In this document: piece after piece, positions 34,453 through 47,137 of the stretch
Layout: each line of letters opens with the position of its first letter
Position numbering within the stretch: the first letter of the stretch is position 1
Assembly: GCA_023362775.1 (NCBI GenBank)
Contig: JALMGJ010000004.1
Span: 77,211,798-77,275,797 of the forward strand
DNA length: 64,000 nucleotides
Direction: 5' to 3'
Source of the DNA: Charina bottae
Lineage: Eukaryota > Chordata > Lepidosauria > Squamata > Charinaidae
Translations under genes and position numbers: made by a program
Notes under the pieces: model-generated
Seen by the model: the letters and a program-made list of their open reading frames with translations, nothing else
Database searches by the model: none
What the model was told of the DNA's origin: nothing

Positions 34453-36130
34453 GGGGGTTAGTCTCTATGAGCTGTGTTCCTTATATATGATATAGTTGGG
34501 AAAACAGTTATGTAAACTTCAGGAGGCTTGACTCAAAAGATTTTTTCCAAATAAGTGGGAGAAGACATGCAAGTTAATCCCAAAGGATGGAGTGGTGGAA
34601 ATCAAAGAGAAAGTCAGTGACTAAATCATTAGGGGGGGTGTTCAATCTCTTTGTGCCTATTGGAATTAATAAAATATATACATGTAGTTAAGACAAACAG
34701 AAGTTGTCATTAATGAAAAGAAGGTAACCTAAAGAGAAATTAAACTGGTTTTGTTGATGAGAGAGGGGAAGTTATTAAATTCCAATGAGGCAATTAACAT
34801 TCATTTGGTGAGTTGGTGCTATTGGCTTTTTGATATCTTGCAGCTAGGTGATACTATAGCAACCCAGGGTGATTTTAGATAGAAATCTAAAAAATAGAGC
34901 TTGAAAGAGTACTATCCACACACACACAGACCCATGAAACATTATTGTTTGAGGCTCATATTGAGGGATGTTTTCATTGTCTGTGATCTACAAAATGAAG
35001 TTTATTTTTTTCCCTTTCCAGTGTACCTAGTATGCTCATTTTTTTTTCTGTCATTCTGTTAATAATATAAATGTTGTCAGTTATTTAAATGTGGGAGAGA
35101 GGTTTCTGGGGTTGAGAAAAAAGCTTGTCTCATTCATCTCTATTTCTCTTCAGGCTGTAAGTAGGTGATTTCCTTACTGTGATCCTTTTACAAAAGCTGG
35201 GAATTATGATATGACTAAGTCTTTTACTTATTAATGTATATTACTACTCTTCCTTCTATTAAAGCACACATTAAAGAAGAATAAAAAGAATTAACAAATT
35301 ATTTTTCATTTAGAGGCACAATACCCTCTGGCTTATTTGAATGTAATGGGGGACCTACACACAAGGATGAACCTGACATTAATACCTTACTATACTCATG
35401 TAATGGTTTTTAACTGAAATTGACAATCATGTGCTTATCTGTAGCAGGAGATCATAAAAAAGGACATAAAATAAACTATGTGGGCTTATACTTACCTCTA
35501 ATGGCTGCTCACCTTGCCCTTAAAATTCTCAGTGGGAATGTTTCCCCTCACAACATTCAAATCATGCCATATAGTGTAATGGACATGCAATATACATATA
35601 TTTTGGCAAAAAAAAAGTTTCCTTTATTTCCAGGAAATTGCCTGAGCATGTCCTAGTCAGATGTTTATCTGGTGCATGATTAGAATTACTTGAGGGAAAG
35701 AATGGTAAATGGGACACTGACCTGTCTTTTGCATCATATCCTTGCTGACCATCTCTGCATCCATCCATGTACTGGGGCTAAATATTAGCAGTGGAAAACA
35801 GACTGTAATTTTCCATACCATTTTGAATCTTAGCAAACTAGAGTTAAAATTTCAGTGGAAACTCTGTAGGTAAAATAAATTATTAATGTAGAAAGTTGTG
35901 CAGAGGATGCAAAACTGGATAAGGAGAATAAAATGTAGAGACTGGTACCAGTGACTATTGTATTAAGGTGAGGACCTTAGCTAATAATTAGCATTTATAT
36001 ATTAAATTAGCATAAAAGTTATGTGTTCCTAGTATGACAATATGCTCTTGCAGTTATTTTGTTTCTTTCAAAAGGATTGCTTGTGCAAGGTCACATGATG
36101 TATATTGTCTTGCTGCATAATATCACTAAA
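34453..36130. other. Unique AT-rich sequence
   Basis: No feature recognised in about 1.7 kb. Confidence 0.5.
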
Positions 36131-36135
36131 TATAA

Positions 36136-36173
36136 TGATGTGATATGATATGATATGATATGATATGATATGA
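36136..36173. repeat. (GATAT)n microsatellite
   Basis: Seven near-perfect pentanucleotide units. Confidence 0.9.
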
Positions 36174-37877
36174 CATTGATTGAATGTTCTACAAATATTT
36201 TAAAAACTCATTACTTAACAAAAAAAAGCTATCTAGCTTAGGAACAAACTATTCAGTTAAACAAGAAAGTTGATGTAAAATTGCAGTTATGCAATTGAAA
36301 CAGAAGTATCTTTAGACAAAGGTATGGCTAGTGCCAGAATAAATTATGACAGAGTCAAAAATATCAGTCAAAAAGCAGATGTGGTGAAAGAATGATTACA
36401 ATATTATACTTTTATGACAAAAGTAAAACATAAATTATTTTAATAGGACAATATTAACTGATCTCAATGTTTATACAAATGAATCACTGATAATGACTTC
36501 AAGGTGATTGCAGATTTACAGAAATTATCAGATGATCAGGAGGACAAGTACATTCTGAGTCCTATACAAAAGTTGCAAAAAGGATGAAGATTTGTTGGCA
36601 GCATTGGGAAGGTGATAGGGAAGAGCCAATTAGCAATTAGTTCCTGGAACACTAAGTTTTGCCAAAAGCTAATTTAGATTCATTTTTACAATTACAATCA
36701 AGATATTAATTTAGATGAATGGATTCTACATTAATTATTATAGCAACAAAATCATAAAACTTGCTATAGATGGCTAATAGAACTGATTTCATATCTTTGT
36801 TGTTAAAGGGGAAATTAGCTATTTTGCTGTCTTTTCTGACCTACTGTATATAACTATTCTGAAAAGTTTTTTTTGGATGTATAATTCACTGATCTGCTGA
36901 TCCCAGCAAATAAAAAGCATTAATATAATTTCAATTACCATGTATGTGTCTACATAGTCTATGATTCTGACTATTTGCATTTCACTGGAACTGCAGAGAA
37001 AATAAAACTACTTGAGAAGCCATTAAAATATTATGGTAATTCCATTATATTGCAATTCTTTAAAAAGTTATATGCAAAAAGTGTATATTTTATCAGCAGG
37101 GGATTTAAGTCTAAAACGAGAAAGGAACCAGTTTTCATAAAGTAGGTAATATTCTATATTCCTCAATGTACAACTCTTTCACCCCCAAAATAATTATTTT
37201 TAAGATAAATTTCTATCCACTTTGAGAGGCTCCTTTTTCTCTGGTCAATTTTGCTCTATTTAGGTTTAAATATTTCTCTTATCTCTATTGCTATAGGAGA
37301 CCATCACATTTAATCCAATTAACAAAGCAATACTGATACAATGAAATAACAGAAAACTGGTAACAATCAAAAGGCCATTTGGACCAGTACTCTCCTGCTG
37401 TCTTCCATGATTCTCTCTAAAATCTAGGCTTCAGTGTAAAGAAAACACAAAATGCCACGTTTACTCAGAAAGACCTAATGTAGTTTTACTGAGTTTTGGC
37501 TCTGCACTTGTCATTGCTCAACAAATATTGCATAATATTTCTGGCTGTGTGAACTCAGCCAGAAAAGAGTGCATGATTGAAAAATGATTTAGAACAGATT
37601 ATTCAGGACCATTTGGGAGGCAAGACTTCTTTAGAGCAACCATATCCTTTTTCAAGCTACCATATGAACCTGGAAAAAGTGTGGTTTCTTTAATGAATTG
37701 CATTAAATACACATTGCTTTATGGAGTCAACACATTAAAGTTTTCTTCTTTCATAAGCCTGGAAAAAAGGAAACATTTGATTTAAAAAGTGCTGTCCTTA
37801 CCTGCATTTTCAAGCATCTGTTTGAATCCATTTCTGAAGCATGCACAGTCCTACTAAAGTTTAAACCCTGTAATATC
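36174..37877. other. Unique AT-rich sequence, repeat-poor
   Basis: About 1.7 kb with no transposon traces and no coding signal. Its freedom from repeats makes it one place to look for conserved non-coding DNA, but sequence alone does not show this. Confidence 0.4.
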
Positions 37878-37885
37878 TCAATAAT

Positions 37886-37925
<40 letters not shown>

Positions 37926-38070
37926 TTTTCTATCCCGCCTTTATTATTTTTATAAATAACTCAAGGCAGCGAACATACCTAATACTCCTTCCTCCTCCTA
38001 TTTTCCCTACAACAACAACCCTGTGAGGTGAGTTGGGCTGAGAGAGAGTGACTGGCCCAAGGTCAATAAT
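37878..38070 (-). mobile_element. 5'-truncated tRNA-head SINE (L2-like tail) with 8-bp TSD
   Basis: The insert 37886-38062 is flanked by TCAATAAT (37878-37885, 38063-38070). It has the (TTTA)n tail and body of the SINE at 16500-16756 and stops before the tRNA head. Confidence 0.88.
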
Positions 38071-38234
38071 CCAAGGAGAGGAGGAGGAGGAGGTCATCTT
38101 TACATTCCAGAACCATTGGGAAACAGAATAGTATGGGTAAAGTAGAGCTACCAGACCTGCAGAAACCTGAACAAGTAATAGATGGCAACCATCAGAGATA
38201 TCTGAATCCCTTTGTTATGATCTGCTCATCTGTT

Positions 38235-40190
38235 TTTTTGCAAGTTAGACCTGAAAAAAAGTGAAAAAATAGGAAAAGAAGGAAAACATTGGAAAGAAAA
38301 GAAAAGAAGTAATTTCTCACTTCTTCCCAGCAAGTATATACAACTTTAACAACTTATCACTATCTCTTGAAATACAACACACAAACTCTTCTCCCCATAT
38401 CTCATTTCATTCTCTATAAAAATATCTATAAATCCTTGTCTTCCATCCTAATCAGCAACTGTCCATTAAGGGTTACCAGAAATAACCACATAACTATTAT
38501 AAACTTAATCTAATAAGCCCACTTAATTTCCTTTCTTTTCATTTATATCTCCTTTTCTTTTCTTAAACAAATCCCCCAAACCTCATCAATCAAATACAAT
38601 CAATAAAAAACCCAATAAATGTTACCAGAAATAGTAACATAACTATTTTAAATTTAAGCAGATAAATTTAAAATATAAGAAATAATCCCATAGAACTCTT
38701 TATCATTAAAACAAAACTAAAAACATCATCTTCCATAATCAGAAAAAAAAAATGCCAGAAATAGAATTCTTATTCATAGAACAAAACCTTAAAACATCTT
38801 TTCTTCCATAGAACAAAACCTTAAAGCATCATCTGGAAGATGATGAAAAAAAATAATAGAAAAAATCCATTAAAGATTATCAAAAATAACAACCTTTCTA
38901 TTTTAACCTGGTCAAAAATATAGGAAATAATCCCATAGAACTATCATTAAAACCAAACCTAAAAAAATCATCTTCTATAATCAAAAATAAATTAAAAATT
39001 ACCAGAATTAGAACTCTTATGCATAAAGCAAAACCTTAAAACATCATCTTCCAGTCCTAGTCAGAAAAGATCCATTAAAGATTGTCAAAAATAACAACAA
39101 CCTTTCCATTTTAACCTTGGTCAAATAACCCCTCTTTTCCTTACCCCCAAATATCTGGATCTTAAACTCCTTCAAATAATACCCCAACTCTTTATTTCTT
39201 TTCATTTTGTTTTTGACTTTTCTCAAAAAATCACAAACTACGTTAACAATTCTCTTTTGTAAATCCATTACAAAAAGTTTATACAAGCCATTTTCTGGTG
39301 TATTATTTGCAAGTCCTTTTTAAATATTAAAACATCAGCCAGCTTTGTTTGTGGGTTCAGTTCATCTTGTTCCATATCCTTCTTATAGTCTGTCATTTTT
39401 AAGTCTGGATTTAAGACAATTTCATTCTTGTTCACTGAAACTGTTTCTCTTCCACAGCATCATGTAGTCTTTGAATAATGGGAGAAATCTTTAAAAGAAT
39501 CTCTGAACCATTTTTTTCACACATATCCATTATTTTAATTGCTTCTCTATGGTCCAATCTTTAAAAATCTTATCACCTTTTTTTCCCCAAAGAATGTAAA
39601 CATCCACAGTTTCCCACAGGAAGGATTTTATAATTAATTTCAAACTTTTATTCCAAATCCCTCTTGACCCTTAGTCAATTTTTAGCTTTCCAAACTCAAC
39701 ACTCTTAGCACTTTTTTATAATCCAAAAAATAATATTTTTCCAAGTCCTTAAAATCATATTTAAAACTTCTTTCACTAAGGAGAAGGAAACTCACCCAGT
39801 GAATACAGTAGAAACTTGCCGATCTGAAGGGTCTTAATATTTCCAAAGAAATAAAAAGATAATTCAAAAAGTGATTAAGAAATGAGGCTTGGTCAAGCTT
39901 TTTGTCCTTAGAAGGCTGCATTATGACTGTGAGCTTAGATGGTTTTTCCTCGACTTCCAGCCATTCTACTCATAAGCCAACAGCAAAACCATGGTTCCTG
40001 CAGTATACTCATGAGATGTGGCTGTCCAGAGTGCATGCGGGTTATCTCAATGATCTCTCCTTTCTCCTGAGAGATTTTGCCGGTCTGGATCCGACATCCA
40101 GCCACTATCTTCATTGCAAATATCGTTCTGCTGTCAGCAGGACATCTAGCTTGCCATGGCACTCACCAGAACTCCCAGAAGTTCTAAAAA
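38235..40190 (-). mobile_element. Decayed L1 with tandemly repeated 3' UTR
   Basis: On the minus strand a 5' UTR-like region (about 40190-39920) resembles the L1 5' ends at 19312 and 45243. ORF1-like pieces follow (near 39507 and 39286-39044, the latter open for 80 codons, very basic). The 3' part repeats a unit of about 240 bp: GGAAATAATCCCATAGAACT occurs near 38680 and 38922. ORF2 is absent. The 38320-38520 part matches the L1 end at 63820-64000. Outer limits are approximate. Confidence 0.65.
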
Positions 40191-40963
40191 TCTCTAAATT
40201 CTTTTGAACATGCTGATACACTCTTAATTTTTCAGTTCCTTAAGTTTGGCTAAAATCCTGCAAATACTCATAATATCAGTTTATTATTAGACAATACAAT
40301 TAACATATTCCAAGTGGGGTAATAAAGATTGAACTATCAAAATGTATCTTGGCAGGGAATGGTAGTTTCTAAAGTATTCCAAGATGTGGAAGAAGTATTA
40401 TATTAGCTTATTTAGCTACTAAAAGAGCTTGTACAATTTTGAATCTACAATAAGCTATATCTTTAGCTAAGGATAGAACAATGTAATGATAGTTCTAACT
40501 ATGCTCTATCTTTTCCATATCTGCTGTTCCTAAGATAGGACCTATTATCTTAATTGTTTTTCAGAAATAAAATAAATGATATATGGATTTTAGTAAAGCT
40601 ATCATCTTACTACTTTCATACATGGAACTTAACATGTGAATGGTAGTGAGCAGTGTCTTCTCTCTCCAAGCTGTGTTGGAGAGCCATTCAAACAGCAGTG
40701 AATAGGCCTTCTCCTCTCCAAATTATCCTGGAGAAATCATTAAAGAGCCAGTTTCCATGTGTAAAATACAATTATCTATTCTAAGAAGCTTCTGTGCTCA
40801 TGTAAAGTCTACTACATGAGCTAGAACATAGTTTTTGTTATGCACATTCATTGCAGATAATCAAAAAGTACTCACAGGCCCCATCTCTTTAATGCTATTT
40901 TCCAGAGAGGGAAGAAATTGCTCATTTCAAATGTTCTGTTCTAACATAAATATATTGATGTAT
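40191..40963. other. Unique sequence
   Basis: Nothing recognised. Confidence 0.5.
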
Positions 40964-41132
40964 TGTCTAAGGCTTTCACGGCCGGAGTTCAATGGCTGTT
41001 GTGGGTCTTCCGGGCTGTGTGGCCGTGTTCTGGAAGTTGTGGTTCCTAACGTTTCGCCAGCTGCTGGCGAAACGTTAGGAACCACAACTTCCAGAACACG
41101 GCCACACAGCCCGGAAGACCCACAACAGCCAT
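40964..41132. mobile_element. Penelope-like repeat fragment forming a perfect palindrome
   Basis: From 40964 the sequence 'aaggctttcacggccggag' matches a repeat common in reptile genomes that I associate with Penelope-like elements (uncertain). From 40992 to 41132 it forms a perfect palindrome: 70-bp arms with no mismatch around a single T at 41062. The centre is GCCAGC-T-GCTGGC next to GAAACG. Confidence 0.7.
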
Positions 41133-42645
41133 AAATATATTGCCTTCAAATGGTGTAAAGCAGATGCTTAGTTGTGCTGAATCAGCTTTTGGGAAGAAAT
41201 ATATGTGAGTCTCTTTATATGGTTCTAGAGAAGAATATTTTAAACAAGTTACATAAAAGTTTGGAAGAAATCTGATGATTGTCAGCACAGTTGAAAGAAA
41301 ATTTGAAAGAAAAGTTGAGGAAGAAATAAATTAATTGGTTGAGGTCATTTCCCCACTAATGACATATACATAGCATCTTCTACATTGCAGCCAATCATTC
41401 TGCCAAAGTAACAGTAATAAGGACAGGTTTCTTATCACTTCAGTTATGGCTGGCTGATGCAGTGGAGACACAGTATCACTAGTGTGGAAAATGACCCATG
41501 AGAACTGTTTTGGGAAGCCTGGTATTTGAGGGGAGCAAGAAGCAATAATATGACTATGGTGACTATTCAAAGCAGACAGAAAAGCCAGCACCAAAGGACA
41601 TACAGTATGCTTAGGGGAAACTTGAGCAAGTTGTGCTTGAAATATTTAAACTATCCTAAAAGCCAGAAGATGCAAGAAGAGAAAGAGGCAGGCAGTTCTT
41701 TGTTATGCCCGATTGGCTGAGGTTGAAGTTGATAAAAGCCAGTTTGAAGGAAAAGCTGTTGACAGTTTATTTAGTTGGAGAAGATTTTGTTACATATTAG
41801 GAGCTAAGTTAAGTGTTGTTCACATGACTATTTTTAATTTTTATCACTCCAATTAAAAAATGGAATTTTGTTCCTATACAGTATGTAAATAAATCATATA
41901 ATGAATTTGTTTTTGTTCACCTTGAGAAAGATTTCATTGGGCATATGCACATGTTAATCTCATACCTGTGCTATAGAATTAATCTAATGGATTTCTATGA
42001 AGGTTTATTTTTCTGACATTGGTTAAAAGTTTTAGAATGGCCCTTTAAAAAAATACTAGACAGAATGTTTAAGTACTATGAAGTCATAATGAAATAACCA
42101 CACTTTTACTGTATTTTGTCTTTGGTAAACAGATACTTTGCATCTGTTGTATTAGGTTAGGTTATATTAGTTTAGGAATAATGATCAACAGTTGACTTCT
42201 GTTTAGATGATGTTTATGATTTTACTGACTGTGGGTTAAATGCATGCCAGAGGTAATTTTTGATAATGCATTTATGCGTAACTGAGCAGTAAATATCTAC
42301 ATGCAAATAAAATAACAATTTTAAAGTATTCTGTAATTTATAGCTTAAACCACATTATTATTATTCTTTTTAAATTATTGCAATAGTTATTGAAACTACA
42401 TGGCACTGGAAAAACACATTCTGGTCTTTTGACCACATTCTGGTCATTGGTAATACTTTAATAGAAAGATAAATATTTTGAGGGTTAAGATTAAGTAGCT
42501 GGAGGAATTCATGTCTCAGGAAATAATAAGCAAAAATATCTTGGGTGCTTTGTTTTGCCAATAATCAAAATCTACTTTCATGCTACATTTTCTGGGAATC
42601 ACCAATATCTACCAAACTTGCTGATGATTAAATGTAGCACCCTCT
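41133..42645. other. Unique AT-rich sequence
   Basis: About 1.5 kb; no feature recognised. Confidence 0.5.
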
Positions 42646-42646
42646 G

Positions 42647-42720
42647 GAACAGAACAGAACAGAACAGAACAGAACAGAACAGAACAGAACAGAACAGAAC
42701 AGAACAGAACAGAACAAAAC
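42647..42720. repeat. (GAACA)n microsatellite
   Basis: About 14 pentanucleotide units, nearly uninterrupted. Confidence 0.95.
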
Positions 42721-44144
42721 TTTATTCTAATCACTTATCTGTGCAAATAGCCCATTTCTAGTTTGTGTTGTAGGTTGGTTGCAGGCTATTATTCTTTCAT
42801 ATCCAATCATAAAACCTTTATGCACATATATTTCTGTGCCAATTTGCAGCCCTCAATTTTTTCATGGAACTATAAAATATAGCCCCAATAATGTGTGTGG
42901 GCTCTAAAGCCTCATCACCATTAAATGCTCATATTCAACATTCTTAGAACTTCTATACAGGACTGCAATAAAGCACTGAACACCCCAGTGACAGCTAGGA
43001 ACTAAGCATGCTAAATGGGTGTTGCAATATTGCATATTAATGTCATTTTTATCCAGTGCCATTAGGATACTGAGGGATGGCCTTAACAATAAGGGTATCA
43101 GGTTGATAAGTGTATTTGGGAAGTATAATAATCAGTGACAGCTCATTGTAATTAAAGTCCTGTCTAGCCTTGAGCAATTTTTCAGAAGACAAAAAAAAAA
43201 AAAACAACCCACCAGCTAAATACCATGGAATGATATACAATTGGTGATGACAGAGAGGTGAAGAGGCTTAATATTCTGTTGTACTTTTGGTGCATACGAT
43301 AAATTAGTCTGTCAACTTTCATAATAAATTATCTCCTTTAGGATTACAGCTGTTTTGTTTGAACTTCAAACATCCTCAGAGATTAAGCAATATTGCTGTA
43401 TAGAATCAAGGCAGATCATATAAAAAATATTGCACTTAAATTTTTTGGCACATCTCCATAGGGTAGAATTTACAGGTCTCGTGTTCAGAATTTGTCCTCA
43501 GTCTATTCAGTTCAATATTACTGAAGGCTTTCTCTGTTTAAGTGCATATAAAGCATTTGAAAATAATAATAAAAAAGATAATTATTCCTTCCATGTACCT
43601 ATGGTCACAGAATGTCTTTCTTCCCAGTGAAGCCAAGTAACTCTTCCTCACATGCATGTGAAGATATCTGTGCAAGCCTTGTAAAAATATGGCTGCATTA
43701 ACAATTCAAAAGGGGGTGTTACAAAGCACCTTTATCATATGCTTTGCATTCCCCTAATTAAGTACATTGATTTGGGGCTTAATATTAAACATGGTTACCT
43801 TTCAAAATTACACAGTATTATAAAAAATAATTAATATCCTTTCATATTTGTAAGTCAGTTGAATGGCCTGTGGATGAGAAATGTGTCACAAAAGATGTTT
43901 TAAACAGTTATACAAATTTAAGACATCCAAATACAGAGGAAAACCACAAGACCATATCCATGTGCATGCCAAAACTATGCATTTTTTCCAGAAGTTTGAG
44001 ATGGAATTTGAAATTGAAGGGTTTTTTTTCATGAAAATGTGTATATTAGGAAAAAGTGACTACATTACAGAAAAGTACCATGGACATTTAATGGAAAAAT
44101 GTCTTGCAAACATACACACAGATGGGGAAGGGGAGGAAAGAGAA
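42721..44144. other. Unique AT-rich sequence
   Basis: About 1.4 kb, repeat-poor, no coding signal. Confidence 0.5.
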
Positions 44145-45256
44145 AGAGATGTTTTTCAACTTTTTTTTATAAGAATTTTATTAAGTTTGAAAAGAAGATA
44201 AAAACTACAAAAAAGAAAAAAACTACAAAAAGAAGAAAACCTAAAAAAGTGTGAAACACAAGAAAAAAGAATTTTGAAGATTACATAAAGAAGTGACTTC
44301 CGACTTTCAACAAGAATATATAGCAATTTCCATAATCAATACCTTGCTCTATATCAAACCAAGATCACATTATTTCTATAAATCATTCCATTAACACATT
44401 ATAAAAATCACTAAATACAATTGCTCCTTCCCCTTATATTAAAATAAAAATATATAAAACCTCCAAATCAACTTCCCCACCCAAAAAACAACATTTATTC
44501 AATTATTTCCTTCCTACCACTATTCTATACATCTCCTTGAAATCCTCCATGTTTCAGGCAGTAGATTATGGTGCCCCCTAGATACTTGACTAGTGAGAAT
44601 AGGAGTTAATGAGTTTATGGAAAGTTTCCAAAAGTTGTTGACACAAGAGAAAGTATGCTAACAAGCAGCTCCCAGGGAAAGTGAACAGAAAGCTGAAATT
44701 TCAAAACAGCAGATTCAATGTGTAGGAAAATATTAAATCCTTCAAATTCAATACAAAAATATTAGCAGGAAGATAATTATTTATTCTCAGTCCTCCTTAG
44801 TATTTAAATGGGAAAACAAGCCAAATCTTAAAAAGATTTTTAAAAATTAATCCAGAAATAACAATAGGCCCCAAGTGATTTCGCTTCTCCTTGCTGTAGA
44901 AAGCCTCTCTTGGGGTTCAGTACATAAACTTTAAAAAATATATAAATTGGGTAATTTAGAAATGGGGTGGCTTGACTGCAGCGCGGCTTGGAAATGGTGA
45001 TGTCCCAGACTCCCGGCAACTCTTACCCAATTGGCGCGAACACTGTTCACAATTCTCAGGCTGCAAGTCGCCATTCTGGAGGACAGATGGGATGATTATG
45101 AGCTTTTTCCTTACTCCAGAAAAATGCTCCTGGGCTTCAGGAGGAACCAGCCTGAGCCCGAAAAAACTGCCACAATGTCAGTTCTGTCTGCAGAGCCTGC
45201 GGACACAGCTGCTCAGTCGGCCATGTTCCCACCGGAAGTCGAGAGAGATGTTTTTC
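44145..45256 (-). mobile_element. Internally deleted L1 with 13-bp TSD, 1086 bp
   Basis: The insert 44158-45243 is flanked by AGAGATGTTTTTC (44145-44157, 45244-45256). Read on the minus strand it starts with the L1-like 5' UTR (GGTGGGAACATGGCCGACTG, as at 19340), reaches an ATG followed by MEDFKE near 44553, and passes almost at once into an AT-rich 3' UTR ending TAATAAAATTCTTATAAAAA. Both ORFs are gone while both ends and the TSD are intact. Confidence 0.85.
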
Positions 45257-46483
45257 TGAAGGGTTTTCAATAACTGATTGGCCCTATTCCATCTTTTCCA
45301 GTATCCTGGAAAAATAATGAAAGGAAAACACTGTCAATTTCTAATCTGTGGCAAAGATTTAAATCAGCTTTACTCTATGGCAGAAGGGGTGATCACCAGA
45401 CTTTGACCTCAGGTTGGGGAAGTAGAATTTACCAATTAGCCATGTTATCTATGTGCTCATGTCATTATCAATCCTGCTCTTGCCATTGATAATAAAATAC
45501 AAGTAAGGAGCTGCACAAGCATGCATATGGAAAAATTACATTGTCACACTAATAGCAGCTATGTGACTAGCAGCCAAGATACCATGGACCTATTTGTGAG
45601 CATGTGTCACCTCTAATTGTTCACCTTTGTACCATAAAGCACAGAATAAATTATCTTACTTATTCCATTCTAAATGTTTACTCCATTTTCTGCAGACTTT
45701 CTAATGATTTAAGATTTGGAGAATAGTTTGGATGATTATTTTATCCCACATATATGCAACATAGGCAAGATTTTTTTCAAAGTCCAAACTAAATAGTCAC
45801 AGGAATCATCTGGAGGCAGTGTAAACAGTAATTTATTTCATGGTGTGAATCTGTAGAAATTGATTAACTAAATTCATTATTATGGCATTGGCCATAACAT
45901 TTAACACCTGCCTCAGTTAGTTAAAGACAAAACTGCATCTGAAAGAAATATAAATAACTTTCATCAAACTGTCATTCCTAAGTGTAGAAATAAAATGGGT
46001 CCTCTCCTAACAATACATCAACTGTTGCTGTTAATAAGGTTGCATCTATTTTTATCCACAGAATAGTTTTATGCCCTAATTCAAGCTCCTTGTAACACAG
46101 CACAAAAGCAAGTGTAAAACATAATTTGAGATCTATGATATCTTTGTTTTCAGTCATGGAAGATTTTTATTGTTTCTGATTTCATGTCCCACAGAGACTT
46201 TAATAGCAGAGAAACATTGCAACCATAACTCAAATGTTATTACTATTTGCATTAACAATAAAAGGTGTCAGTTTCAGTGTCTCTAAAAGCCATGAGGGAG
46301 ATGGGAAGGGAGGAGAGGTGGGGGGCAGGAATAGTCTATCATCTAAGGAAAAGAAAAAGTGTAAATATGGGTAATTTCTTCATCCCTGGATCATGAAATT
46401 AAAAATAAATAAAAACCTCAAAACTGTCCTCTGGCTCACTGCAGATTTCCTTAGACATATGCAGCAATATTGGCAGAGAGATG
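45257..46483. other. Unique sequence
   Basis: About 1.2 kb without recognised features. Confidence 0.5.
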
Positions 46484-46633
46484 TGTGGGTCGTTGCTGGC
46501 TTTTGGGGTTTCAGGTGCAGAGTAATCCAAACGTATAAGGCTAACAATATTTTATTGTAGCATATGGCAATAATGGAGATATAGTACATTATTGCAAAAG
46601 GAAAAAACAAAGCATACGCAGAGTTCCATCAGC
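46484..46633 (-). repeat. Copia 3' LTR
   Basis: The 150-bp copy begins TGTGGGT on the plus strand and ends ATCAGC; the TG...CA rule would place the edge at 46631. An AATAAA signal on the minus strand lies at 46551-46556. About 97% identical to 49912-50061. Confidence 0.92.
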
Positions 46634-47137
46634 ATAATGAATAGAATTCACCACTCTGAGCTCTAGTGACTTCAACACCTAGATGGTATTTCAGTTCACC
46701 TAGGTCTTTTAATTGAAAGTACTGTCTTAATTGTGTTGCAAACTCTTGTACAAGGTGCAAAGAACCAGTTGCTAGGCAAAAATCATCAACATACGTTAGC
46801 AACACCGTGTAGCTACTTCCAGAACCTCTTATGTACACACAAGGATCAGCAACTGACTTTTTAAACCCTAGCTCTGTCAAAGCTGAATCTAAGCACTAAT
46901 GCCAACAACGACCGGCCTGCTTTAATCCATAAAGTGCCTTGCGTAGTCTGTACACTTTCTGGGAATTGTCACAAGCATAGCCAGGAGCCTGTTTCATGTA
47001 CACTGTCTCAGGAAGCTCTGCATTCAGATATGCTGTGTCAACATCAAAATGATGTACAACCAGTTTACGCTGTGCAGCCAGAGAAAGTACCATACGTAAA
47101 GACTGGTCTAGCCGTGGGTGCATATGTGAGATCATAG
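46634..47137 (-). pseudogene. pol: Copia reverse transcriptase, downstream part
   Basis: This continues gag-pol after a frameshift near 47110. It reads LDQSLRMVLSLAAQ, HHFDVDTAYLNAEL (first catalytic Asp region) and ALYGLKQAGRCW, then an in-frame TAG (about 46896-46898, a C-to-T change from a glutamine codon would explain it), and resumes DPCVYIRG, LLTYVDDFCLATGS with the catalytic YVDD, and DLGELKYHLGVEV. It ends SGEF just before the LTR at 46633, so no RNase H domain follows. One frameshift plus one stop disable it. Confidence 0.9.

Noticed and set aside
36780..37800. Possible exons or enhancer
   Set aside because: No coding frame or splice pattern; conservation cannot be assessed from one sequence, so it is listed only as unique DNA.
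42647..42720. Regular short repeats considered as a CRISPR-like array
   Set aside because: It is a simple (GAACA)n microsatellite with no spacers, in a vertebrate sequence.
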